Shown here piece after piece: positions 1 through 6,788 of a stretch of 18,208 bases of DNA. The stretch is taken from contig CAKPOC010000019.1 in the NCBI GenBank assembly GCA_934169535.1, forward strand, positions 1-18,208. Reading direction: 5' to 3'. The notes under the pieces are model-generated. The model saw nothing but the letters and a program-made list of their open reading frames with translations. It ran no database searches and was not told the DNA's origin. The position numbers and the translations under genes are program-made. This DNA is from an uncultured Clostridia bacterium (GTDB taxonomy: Bacteria > Bacillota > Clostridia > TANB77 > CAG-508). The first letter of the stretch is position 1. Each line of letters opens with the position of its first letter.

Positions 1-2
1 TT

Positions 3-650
3 GCTAATGTTCTATGTAATTATATTTTAGACAATTATGAACAGCAGATTATAAATAAAATAATTTCTTATAACTTTTTTTATTTTGATAGTAGCGAGAC
101 TGACGAAATCGAAAAAATTTGTAGTAAATCTTTGCCTGAAGATAGACAAAAAAAGTTATTTAAAAATATATTTGATTATTTAGAAAATTATAAAAGTATG
201 GTTTTAAAAGGATTTTTAACATTTAGAATATTTGATTATATTGCTCAAATTAATTCTTCAATTGATTCTGCGGTTAGTCAATATGTTATTAATAGAGAGT
301 ATTCAGAGTTTATTGAATTAATTAAGTTATATATAAGCTCTGAACCTCCTTGTGTAGAAGTTATTCATTTATTATATTCAAGAAATTCTTCAACCCTACT
401 TGATAGTAATCAAAAGATAATTTCTTCATGTAAAAACAATTTAGATATTCCTTATTTGTCTGATATATCTTTTTCTGAAAATGATTACACTTTAAATTCA
501 TTACTTAATTTGCTACCAAAGAAATTAATTATTCACACTGAAAAAGATAGTGTTGATGACTTTATAAACACTTTAAAATCAATTTTTGATAAACGTGCTA
601 TAATTTTATATGATTATTCTCTTGCAAAATCCAAAAGCTTACACACTTAA
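3..650 (+). CDS. ytxC: YtxC-like sporulation protein, C-terminal part (cut by left edge)
   Basis: The reading frame is open from base 3, so only the C-terminal ~215 residues are present. An internal TTG at 132 is not the real start, because good coding sequence precedes it without a stop. The segment with the motifs LKGFLTFRIFDYI and EYSEFIELIKLYI resembles the conserved core of the YtxC-like family: a helical stretch of the form 'GFxxFRLxDY', then a conserved 'EYxxFIxLLxxxV'. B. subtilis YtxC is listed as a putative sporulation protein of unknown biochemistry. No membrane segment or catalytic motif is visible. It is the only plus-strand gene in the window, converges on the rhodanese gene, and its stop codon lies inside a bidirectional hairpin terminator. 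Family assignment is from remembered motif similarity. Function is unknown beyond the sporulation link. Confidence 0.7.
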   Translation, partial: ANVLCNYILDNYEQQIINKIISYNFFYFDSSETDEIEKICSKSLPEDRQKKLFKNIFDYLENYKSMVLKGFLTFRIFDYIAQINSSIDSAVSQYVINREYSEFIELIKLYISSEPPCVEVIHLLYSRNSSTLLDSNQKIISSCKNNLDIPYLSDISFSENDYTLNSLLNLLPKKLIIHTEKDSVDDFINTLKSIFDKRAIILYDYSLAKSKSLHT

Positions 651-674
651 GGTTTTAAGTAAATGTAAGCTTTT
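633..674. terminator. Bidirectional hairpin terminator between ytxC and the rhodanese gene
   Basis: An 11-bp perfect inverted repeat (AAAAGCTTACA at 633-643 with TGTAAGCTTTT at 664-674) encloses a second 6-bp hairpin (ACTTAA at 645-650 with TTAAGT at 655-660). The flanks are T-rich on both strands. The ytxC stop codon (648-650) sits inside the loop. Its place between convergent genes fits a shared terminator. Confidence 0.75.
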
Positions 675-713
675 GCTTTAAACAAAAAATGTGTTTTATG
701 TTTTACATATTTT

Positions 714-1034
714 TTATACTTTTGCATCAAAAGTATATACATTTCTGTAACCTTTTCTTAGCAAGATTTTTTTAGCCATTTCACTTCTTTGCCCCATTTT
801 GCAATATATTAAGATTACTTCATCTTTGTCCTTTATTATTAATTCTATGTTATCAACTTCATATAATGGAATATTTATAGAGTTCTTAAAATGGTTGTTA
901 TTGTATTCTTCTGGGTCCCTTACATCTATTATTATTGTTTTTTGTGTATTTATTACTTCTAATGCTTCTTTATATGATAGGTCTGTTCTTATTGCTCTGT
1001 TTAGTATTTTTTCATAAAATTTTCTAAATTTCAT
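714..1034 (-). CDS. Small single-domain rhodanese-like protein
   Basis: This 106-residue protein is about one rhodanese domain long, with no signal peptide or membrane segment. The N-terminal helix carries LSYKEALEVI (19-28), followed by the typical IIIDVRDPEEY strand-turn (34-44). An active-site loop CKMGQRSE begins at Cys78, and the Cys-x4-Arg form suits a persulfide-carrying site. Known rhodaneses of this size move sulfane sulfur from thiosulfate or protein persulfides to acceptors; the physiological partner here cannot be told. It has its own candidate promoter at 1106-1133 and follows the terminator of the sec operon, so it is probably a separate unit. Its Shine-Dalgarno is weak (GAAAG). 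A nine-codon ORF with a better site lies just upstream (1043-1072). Confidence 0.85.
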   Translation of the reverse strand: MKFRKFYEKILNRAIRTDLSYKEALEVINTQKTIIIDVRDPEEYNNNHFKNSINIPLYEVDNIELIIKDKDEVILIYCKMGQRSEMAKKILLRKGYRNVYTFDAKV

Positions 1035-1042
1035 AAGTCTTT

Positions 1043-1072
1043 CTATATGATATTTTTTATCAAATATACCAT
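1043..1072 (-). CDS. Possible nine-codon leader ORF upstream of the rhodanese gene
   Basis: ATG at 1072-1070 opens a reading frame encoding MVYLIKNII, stopping at TAG (1045-1043). It is preceded by the purine-rich AGAAAGGAAC (around 1075-1084), a better ribosome binding site than the one before the rhodanese ATG. The TAG is 8 bases before the rhodanese start and the two frames differ, so termination-coupled reinitiation is possible. Short ORFs arise easily in A/T-rich spacers, so this may be chance. Confidence 0.25.
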   Translation of the reverse strand: MVYLIKNII

Positions 1073-1105
1073 ATGTTCCTTTCTTCTTTATTTTATATAT
1101 TTAAA

Positions 1106-1133
1106 ATTATAAATATATGTAATATGAAAGCAA
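1106..1133 (-). promoter_or_regulatory. Candidate sigma-A promoter for the rhodanese gene
   Basis: On the minus strand, TTGCTT (1133-1128), a 16-base spacer and a perfect TATAAT (1111-1106). It is followed by about 30 bases to the leader ORF start and about 70 to the rhodanese ATG. The surrounding spacer (1035-1263) is otherwise featureless A/T-rich DNA, which raises the chance of accidental -10 matches. Confidence 0.45.
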
Positions 1134-1263
1134 GAATAGAACATAAAATTTAATAATATAGTTCATTTTAAAATATTGAAATTTAATTAAATGTTAATAA
1201 TAATTTTACAATTGTTAATATTTTAGATGCCAATAATAACATAATTTCATGTTAAAAAAAAAT

Positions 1264-1306
1264 AAAAAAGTTGATGATAATATATATTATTATTTTCAAC
1301 TTTTTT
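1264..1306 (-). terminator. Rho-independent terminator at the end of the sec operon
   Basis: An 11-bp perfect inverted repeat (AAAAAAGTTGA at 1264-1274, TCAACTTTTTT at 1296-1306), with the A/T-rich loop partly self-complementary. Read on the minus strand, it follows the secF stop codon directly and ends in a run of T. The A run of the other arm would also let it work in the opposite direction. Confidence 0.8.
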
Positions 1307-1314
1307 TGTTAAAT

Positions 1315-1950
1315 CTATTTTTGTTCTTTTAATGGTTCTTCTTCTTTTTCCAATAAAGTCATTGTTACTACAGTTGTTACTACATACACTACTATTGATA
1401 TTACTGGAGTAATATTGTTTATAGGTAACCTTGTTATTGCGTATATGCTCATAAGTAACATTTGGCTTCCTACTAATGCTAGTGCAACTTTGTACAAAAC
1501 TTTAAATGTTCCTAATTTTTTGAATACAATCATTGAATATATTATTGTAATAATTGCAGTTGCCACTACTGGAATTATTAGTGGTTTTATTACACTTTTC
1601 AAATCTACTTTTTCATTTCTTGTAACTTCAATACTTGATACTTCATTTTGAATTTGGTATTTTTCATTTATTTTATTATTTAATGTTTCAATTTGCTCAT
1701 CTGTTGCATCTGCAACTGTTATCTTTACCATGTCTTTATATAATTCTATATATTTTACAGATATATTATTTGTTCCAAATACTTCTTTTGCTATAGACTT
1801 TACATCTTCTAAACTGAACTCTGTTCCTATATTTATTCCTAGTTGAACATTTTTACCATATTCTAAGCCAATATTAAATTTAAATATTGCCATACATATT
1901 ATTCCTACTGCTATTATAGAAATTAGTAATATTTTTACTATTTTTTTCAT
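1315..1950 (-). CDS. secF: Divergent, shortened SecF-like translocase subunit
   Basis: The gene follows secD directly. The product has an N-terminal membrane segment, an extracytoplasmic domain with the SecF-like stretch FSLEDVKSIAKEVFG, and three further hydrophobic segments ending in EKEEE, about 211 residues in all. SecF normally has about 300 residues and six membrane segments, assisting SecYEG export late in translocation using the proton motive force. Here the last two segments are missing. The usual first-helix 'GxDFxGG' motif is degenerate (GLEYGKNVQLG), and the TM4 'NDT...DRIRE' signature is absent. I chose the ATG at 1950 because AGGAAGG (1964-1970) precedes it and the longer N-terminus from 1998 looks like untranslated leader; 1998 remains possible. 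The call rests mainly on gene order and topology. Confidence 0.65.
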   Translation of the reverse strand: MKKIVKILLISIIAVGIICMAIFKFNIGLEYGKNVQLGINIGTEFSLEDVKSIAKEVFGTNNISVKYIELYKDMVKITVADATDEQIETLNNKINEKYQIQNEVSSIEVTRNEKVDLKSVIKPLIIPVVATAIITIIYSMIVFKKLGTFKVLYKVALALVGSQMLLMSIYAITRLPINNITPVISIVVYVVTTVVTMTLLEKEEEPLKEQK

Positions 1951-2004
1951 TTTTCTTCTCGTTCCTTCCTTATATTCTGTGTTTAGTATGCTCTGCATTT
2001 CATA

Positions 2005-3429
2005 TTATTTATTTTTCTTAAAAATTAATATTTGTAAAACTAATATGTTATATATAGCCATTATAATTTCTGCCCAGAACATAACCATTCCAACACTTGA
2101 AAGCATTGTATATGTTGAGAATGCAAATATTATTGAAATTACAACTATTGGTAGCAATACAGTTATTGTTTTCTTTAGCAATTCTATCATTTTTTTGCTT
2201 AATGTGTCTTTATCATTGTTATTATATTCTTTTTGCATTTTCGCAATTATTATAGCTTCTATTATTGACATTATTGCTACTGCACAAATTCCAGAAAGTG
2301 CAAGTTCTACATTTCCTAGTCTTATTGCAAGTAATAGAGCTGCCATAAATCCTAATAAAGATATTACTGATAATATTGCTGATTTTTTGTACTTAACAAT
2401 CATAACTATTGCATATATAACAGCAACTACTGCACATACTATAAGCATTACTATGTTTATGTCTAAATTTGTATTTGCAAATACAAATCTGTTTATTTCC
2501 ATTTCGTATTTTACTGGCATAGATTCTGTATTTAAAAATGTTGCTATATTAGAAGCTTGTTGTAAATATGTTTGTAATGTTTCTGAATCAGTTGCTGTTC
2601 CTAAAGAAATTTGTATCATTCCATTTGTAATTTCTTCATCAAAATATGATGATAAAATAGTCTGATCATCTAACTTCATGTCAACTTTTTTAGATGTATC
2701 GTTTCCTTTTTCATCTTGAGATTTTACATATTCTTTAGAAATTTGGCTTAATTTTTCTGTTCCTTCTTTGTTAAATTGAATTGTTAAATATACAGTTGTC
2801 CCAGATGTTTCTCTATAATATCCAACTTTTGCTTCTTTTACATTTGAATTATTTAATAATTCTTCACTTGTGCTATTATCTAATATCGCAAATTTTCCTG
2901 GTGTTATACAATATTGAGCTATATAGTCTGCATTTGAATCTTCTGGAATTTCTAAGCTTATAGTTCCATTTTCTTCATTTAGGCTGATTGTATAATCACT
3001 AACCTTCATATAATCTAATCTTTTTTCTACTATCTTTTTTGTTTTTAAATAATTCTCTAAACTGTTTATTTCTATGCTATTTTTCTCTTCTTCATTGTTA
3101 TTAGCATTATTTTCATTTTCTGTTTCTGCATTTTCCGCTTCTGCATTTTCTGTTTTTGTTTCTTCATTGCTATCTGTATCTTCTGTATTTTCAGAATTTT
3201 GATTTTCTGTGTTTTTGCTTTCGTCAGATACTTTTATTACTATGTTTCTAGAACCATATAAATCCATTCCTAATTTGTAATCTGGAATAAGATTTTTGGT
3301 TGTATTTTGATTTACTACATATAGTCCTCCAAAAGATATTCCACATAATAATACTATTAATACCACAGCAAGAATTTTTCCAAGTAGTAGTATAGATATT
3401 TTTTCTCCTGATTTTGCTTTTTCTTTCAC
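2005..3429 (-). CDS. secD: Divergent SecD-like translocase subunit
   Basis: SecD and SecF form the accessory complex that helps SecYEG pull exported proteins across the membrane. The product has a first membrane segment near the N-terminus, an extracytoplasmic region and five C-terminal hydrophobic segments, the SecD topology. The P1 domain is recognisable (GTTVYLTIQFNKEGTEKL), as is the stretch leading into TM2 (FLNTESMPVKYE). Motifs are eroded: GMDLYGSRN replaces 'GLDLxGG', and the TM4 'GMAVDANVLIFERI' motif with its proton-relay Asp has become a hydrophobic run carrying a Glu (IMSIIEAIIIAKM). A Glu/Asn/Thr-rich linker of about 50 residues follows the first motif. GTG at 3429 is preferred because GGAGG (3438-3442) lies 8 bases before it. 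That GGAGG lies immediately after the in-frame ATG at 3444, which itself has no Shine-Dalgarno. Confidence 0.75.
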   Translation of the reverse strand: MKEKAKSGEKISILLLGKILAVVLIVLLCGISFGGLYVVNQNTTKNLIPDYKLGMDLYGSRNIVIKVSDESKNTENQNSENTEDTDSNEETKTENAEAENAETENENNANNNEEEKNSIEINSLENYLKTKKIVEKRLDYMKVSDYTISLNEENGTISLEIPEDSNADYIAQYCITPGKFAILDNSTSEELLNNSNVKEAKVGYYRETSGTTVYLTIQFNKEGTEKLSQISKEYVKSQDEKGNDTSKKVDMKLDDQTILSSYFDEEITNGMIQISLGTATDSETLQTYLQQASNIATFLNTESMPVKYEMEINRFVFANTNLDINIVMLIVCAVVAVIYAIVMIVKYKKSAILSVISLLGFMAALLLAIRLGNVELALSGICAVAIMSIIEAIIIAKMQKEYNNNDKDTLSKKMIELLKKTITVLLPIVVISIIFAFSTYTMLSSVGMVMFWAEIIMAIYNILVLQILIFKKNK

Positions 3430-3475
3430 CTTTTTTTCCTCCATAAAATTGATTATATATTAATAAGTTTTCCAC

Positions 3476-3856
3476 CTATTTTTGAAAATTTACTCCTATT
3501 ATTCCTCCAACAACTCCTGCAAGTATTGAAGTTATAAGCACTATTACACTATTTAAATTTAACGAAAAATTGCCATTAGCAAAACTTGATAACATATAAA
3601 GTGCTAATATATATGTAAGTCCAACTACACCACCATTTATAAGTCCTTTTGACATAATTTTTCTGCCTGATATTATTCCTCCGACTAGAATTGAAATTGC
3701 AGTTATAGCAATTATTGCCGGCATTACTATTTTTTCCGTTAGATTTGTTTTAGATAATACTATTGAAAGTATTAATAGCATAATAATTGTTAATAGAATT
3801 GAGGTAACAACCCCTATTGTTATATAAAAAACATTACCTTTGTTTTTTTCTTTCAT
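3476..3856 (-). CDS. TIGR04086-family (DUF3792) small membrane protein
   Basis: A 126-residue, very hydrophobic protein with four predicted membrane helices (about 10-34, 43-64, 73-92, 100-122). The glycine-rich turns GGIISGRKIMSKG and AGVVGGIIGVNF are the most family-like parts. Proteins of this kind, TIGR04086/DUF3792 with YrzE-like members, are common beside yajC and secDF in Clostridia and Bacilli. Their function is not established. It lies between yajC and secD in the same direction, which suggests a link to membrane protein or export biology by position only. Its Shine-Dalgarno (AAAGG) lies in the loop of a 9-bp hairpin whose inner arm abuts the start codon. Confidence 0.75.
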   Translation of the reverse strand: MKEKNKGNVFYITIGVVTSILLTIIMLLILSIVLSKTNLTEKIVMPAIIAITAISILVGGIISGRKIMSKGLINGGVVGLTYILALYMLSSFANGNFSLNLNSVIVLITSILAGVVGGIIGVNFQK

Positions 3857-3915
3857 AAAGAACCACTTTCCTTTCTTAATATATTCACTAAAATTATATT
3901 ATCTAATGGTTCTTT
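3857..3915 (-). promoter_or_regulatory. Hairpin enclosing the ribosome binding site of the TIGR04086 gene
   Basis: A 9-bp perfect inverted repeat (AAAGAACCA at 3857-3865, TGGTTCTTT at 3907-3915) encloses a 41-base loop that contains the AAAGG ribosome binding site. On the mRNA the second arm ends directly before the ATG. There is no T run after it, so it does not look like a terminator. It could act on translation or mRNA stability. Confidence 0.35.
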
Positions 3916-3923
3916 TATGATTT

Positions 3924-4199
3924 TTATTTTTCTATATTTCTATCGTCTTTGCCTGCTATTGCCCATTTTTCTATTGATAGCTTTACATCCGCAGGATTCG
4001 TTTGCAAGATTACTCTGTCTTCCAGTACTTCTGTAACTATTCCCGAAAGGCCTGTGTATGTTACTATTTTATCTCCTTGTTTTATCTCATTTTGCATTTG
4101 CTTTATCGCTTTTTCTTGTTTTCTCTTTAAAAAGTCAGAAAATGCAAAAATTAAAAGTATAATAATCGTTGTTGCTATAAGTTGAATATATTCCATCAT
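3924..4199 (-). CDS. yajC: Sec translocase accessory subunit YajC
   Basis: A 91-residue protein, the usual size. A single N-terminal membrane helix (about 5-23) is followed by the basic FLKRKQEKAIKQMQNEIKQG stretch, then the family core GDKIVTYTGLSGIVTEVLED, a small beta domain on the cytoplasmic side. YajC associates with SecDF and SecYEG; its precise job is uncertain in the literature. The start has two adjacent ATG codons (4199 and 4196) behind AAAGGGAG; the second has the better spacing, the first is recorded. The gene sits 13 bases after the WG-repeat gene, in the widespread tgt-yajC-secDF order. Confidence 0.92.
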   Translation of the reverse strand: MMEYIQLIATTIIILLIFAFSDFLKRKQEKAIKQMQNEIKQGDKIVTYTGLSGIVTEVLEDRVILQTNPADVKLSIEKWAIAGKDDRNIEK

Positions 4200-4212
4200 A
4201 TCTCCCTTTCGC

Positions 4213-5634
4213 TTAATAGTTAATTTCTATTTCTTGATTTGTATTTTCTATAGGCTTTATTCCAACATTGTTTGTTAAATAGTCTATTATGTTTAAAATT
4301 TCGCCTTCATAACGCTCGTCATATGTTAAGTAGTATTCCTTTTTTCCAGAAGTTGTTATTGAATACATGTTTCTTACTCTTGCTGGAATCAATTCATCTC
4401 CAGAGGAATTGTATAGTCCATATAGCTTGTCTTTTCTTACTACTATAGCTTTGTATTCGGGAACTAGCAATAAGCTGCTGCCTCCAGAATTACTCATTAT
4501 ACATCCTAATCCATCATATTCAATTGGTAATATTACATTTCCGTTTTTTCCAAGAAGTCCCCACTTAGAATTTCTTTTTACTGGTATACATTCTCCATAT
4601 AATAAGTATTGGTTTTCTATATCATCATCTATAAATGAATTTGCATTTTCAATTCCTATTTTGTCATATTCAATGTGAACTACAATTTTGCCATCTCCAT
4701 TTACTATTCCAAACTTTTTATCGCTTTCTATCAAATATAAGTCTGTTGATTTATCTTGGCTATTTGCTTGTTTGTTCATAGATATTTGTTTTATACTGTT
4801 ATACTGTGGTTCTATTTGAGTTTTTCCTTCTGTAGATATTAATCCAACTTTATCAGAATCAGTAGTTACTACAAACTCTGAAGCACTCTCCAAAAATGAA
4901 ATGCTTTTATATTTTTCGCCAATTACTACCTCGCCTTTAGTATTTCTTACTCCATATTTTGCAGTTGTTGGATCTTTCGAAATTACTAAATCATATAGTA
5001 TTGCTTTTTGATTTGAGTAATTGGGATTTTTTTCATTTGCATCTGCATTTGTAACTTTAGGATAATAATATTTTACCAGATATGCTATATCAAACATCGT
5101 AACAGTATTTTGTTTTGTATCATAGCTAATTGCTATGTTGCAACCTTTGCTTATTCCATTTAAAGTTGTATATAACTTATTGTTTATTTTCTTTACCGGT
5201 TCATCAATGCTAAAGTACTCATAATTTGTTGTTTCATCAGATGAATTTTTGCTATTGCTAATTAAAGTTTTGTATACTGTGTCTGAGCCTAAAGTATATG
5301 AAGCTACCTCTGAGTTATTAGTAACAAAGCACTTCGTTGTATCCTCAGAATATTGATGTTTATATTCGCCATTGTTAAATGTATATCCTACTAGTGCTGC
5401 AAAATCTTGTATAGAAACATACACTGTTTTGTTTTCATCTACTACAAATACGTCATTTATTTTTTTTAATTTAGCATTATTTAAGTATACTTTAAATTTT
5501 GATTTATTAATATTTTCTATTGCTAAAATAATTCCAACAGTTGCAACCATTAAAATACAAAGTAAAACTATTATTCCAATTATTATCTTTTTGCTTTTGT
5601 TTATTTCTTTATCCCTTTGATTTTCAAAATTCAT
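4213..5634 (-). CDS. Membrane-anchored WG-repeat protein with a copper-amine-oxidase-N-like segment
   Basis: A 473-residue protein. A basic N-terminus and one membrane helix (about 17-39) imply that the rest lies outside the cytoplasm. Residues about 46-185 resemble the Cu-amine-oxidase N-terminal-like fold often found in clostridial surface proteins, with VYVSIQDFAALVGYTF as the clearest piece. At least five WG-type repeats follow, each a 'K-x-G-hydrophobic ... G ... I ... YD' unit: AKYGVRNTKGEVVI (225), DKVGLISTEGKTQI (261), KKFGIVNGDGKIVV (306), SKWGLLGKNGNVIL (356) and KLYGLYNSSGDELI (about 405). WG repeats are thought to mediate protein binding; no enzyme motif is visible. AGGAG lies 8 bases before the ATG. 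It sits inside the operon, 14 bases from tgt and 13 from yajC, where most bacteria have no gene. The role is not known. Confidence 0.75.
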   Translation of the reverse strand: MNFENQRDKEINKSKKIIIGIIVLLCILMVATVGIILAIENINKSKFKVYLNNAKLKKINDVFVVDENKTVYVSIQDFAALVGYTFNNGEYKHQYSEDTTKCFVTNNSEVASYTLGSDTVYKTLISNSKNSSDETTNYEYFSIDEPVKKINNKLYTTLNGISKGCNIAISYDTKQNTVTMFDIAYLVKYYYPKVTNADANEKNPNYSNQKAILYDLVISKDPTTAKYGVRNTKGEVVIGEKYKSISFLESASEFVVTTDSDKVGLISTEGKTQIEPQYNSIKQISMNKQANSQDKSTDLYLIESDKKFGIVNGDGKIVVHIEYDKIGIENANSFIDDDIENQYLLYGECIPVKRNSKWGLLGKNGNVILPIEYDGLGCIMSNSGGSSLLLVPEYKAIVVRKDKLYGLYNSSGDELIPARVRNMYSITTSGKKEYYLTYDERYEGEILNIIDYLTNNVGIKPIENTNQEIEINY

Positions 5635-5648
5635 TTTAATTTCTCCTA

Positions 5649-6773
5649 TTATTTAGTATAGCCATATTTCTTATAAAATTCATTTTTAAAATTTAATAAA
5701 TTATCATTTTCAATTTCCTTTCTAACTCTTTCCATAAGTTTTGTTAGGAAATATAAATTATGTATTGATAATAGTCTTGTTCCTAGGATTTCATTTGTAT
5801 TAATTAAATGTCTGATATATGCTCTTGTATAGTTTCTGCAAGCATAACAATCACACTCACTGTCTAACGGTGAAAAATCACGTGCATATGCTCCATTTCT
5901 TACAACTACTTTGCCATTCCATGTCATTGCTGTTCCATTTCTTGCAATTCTTGTAGGTAAAACACAATCACACATATCAATTCCAGCAATTGCAGCTTCT
6001 ATTAAATAATCTGGAGTTCCAACTCCCATTAAATATCTTGGTTTATTTTCTGGCATTAGAGGGGTAGTATATCTTAATATATCTAAAAACTCTTCTTTGG
6101 GCTCTCCAACACTTATTCCCCCTAAAGCATAACCTGGAAAATCTAGTTTTATTAAATCTTCTGCACTTTGTTTTCTTAAGTCTTTATAGAATCCACCTTG
6201 GATAATTCCAAATAATCCTTGGTCCTCTCTTTTATGTGCATTTTTGCATCTTACTGCCCATCTTGTAGTTCTCTCCATTGAATTTTTAGTATATTCATAT
6301 GTTGATGGGTATGGGCAACATTCATCAAAAGACATTATAATATCCGCACCTAAATCTTCTTCTATTTGCATTACTTTTTCTGGTGAAAAGAAATGTTTAC
6401 TTCCATCTAAGTGAGATTTAAACTCTACTCCATCTTCAGAAATTGTTCGTAAATCACTTAAACTAAATACTTGAAATCCTCCACAATCTGTTAAAATTGG
6501 CCTATCCCAATTCATAAATTTATGAAGTCCTCCTGCCTCTTTTACTAAGTCTTCTCCTGGTCTTAAGTATAAGTGATATGTATTTGAAAGTATTATTTGT
6601 GCTCCTAAATCTTTAAGCTCTTCCGGTGTCATTGATTTTACTGTTGCTTGTGTTCCTACTGGCATAAATACTGGTGTTTGAATATCTCCGTGTGGAGTGT
6701 GCACTATTCCTCTTCTTGCACCTGTTTGTTTGTCTTGATGTAACAATTCATAAGTTATTGCTGCTTTTTCCAT
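5649..6773 (-). CDS. tgt: Queuine tRNA-guanine transglycosylase
   Basis: Tgt exchanges guanine 34 of GUN-anticodon tRNAs for the queuosine precursor preQ1. The full-length enzyme (374 residues) is present. Visible features: KQTGARRG near the N-terminus, MPVGTQATVKSM, the substrate Asp96 in TDCGGFQVFSL, Asp150 in FDECCPYP, Gln192 in GIIQGG, the nucleophile Asp269 in DMCDCVLPTRIARNG, and zinc ligands Cys307, Cys309, Cys312 and His338. ATG at 6773 was chosen because GAGGGAAGTA precedes it; an in-frame ATG at 6785 has no Shine-Dalgarno and adds four residues. Two positions read Cys where the family usually has Ser (97) and Phe (268). It directly follows queA, the next enzyme of the same pathway. 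Confidence 0.96.
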   Translation of the reverse strand: MEKAAITYELLHQDKQTGARRGIVHTPHGDIQTPVFMPVGTQATVKSMTPEELKDLGAQIILSNTYHLYLRPGEDLVKEAGGLHKFMNWDRPILTDCGGFQVFSLSDLRTISEDGVEFKSHLDGSKHFFSPEKVMQIEEDLGADIIMSFDECCPYPSTYEYTKNSMERTTRWAVRCKNAHKREDQGLFGIIQGGFYKDLRKQSAEDLIKLDFPGYALGGISVGEPKEEFLDILRYTTPLMPENKPRYLMGVGTPDYLIEAAIAGIDMCDCVLPTRIARNGTAMTWNGKVVVRNGAYARDFSPLDSECDCYACRNYTRAYIRHLINTNEILGTRLLSIHNLYFLTKLMERVRKEIENDNLLNFKNEFYKKYGYTK

Positions 6774-6788
6774 TACTTCCCTCATTTC

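Noticed and set aside
1979..2665. Long plus-strand open frame of 228 codons opposite secD
   Set aside because: It runs antisense to the membrane-spanning part of secD, has Ile/Thr/Ser-rich composition expected from reversed hydrophobic codons, and has no ribosome binding site or recognisable motif.
3248..3475. Minus-strand frame of 75 codons overlapping the start of secD
   Set aside because: It is an out-of-phase reading of the secD 5' region and the gap before it; no family features, and secD in the other frame is clearly the gene.
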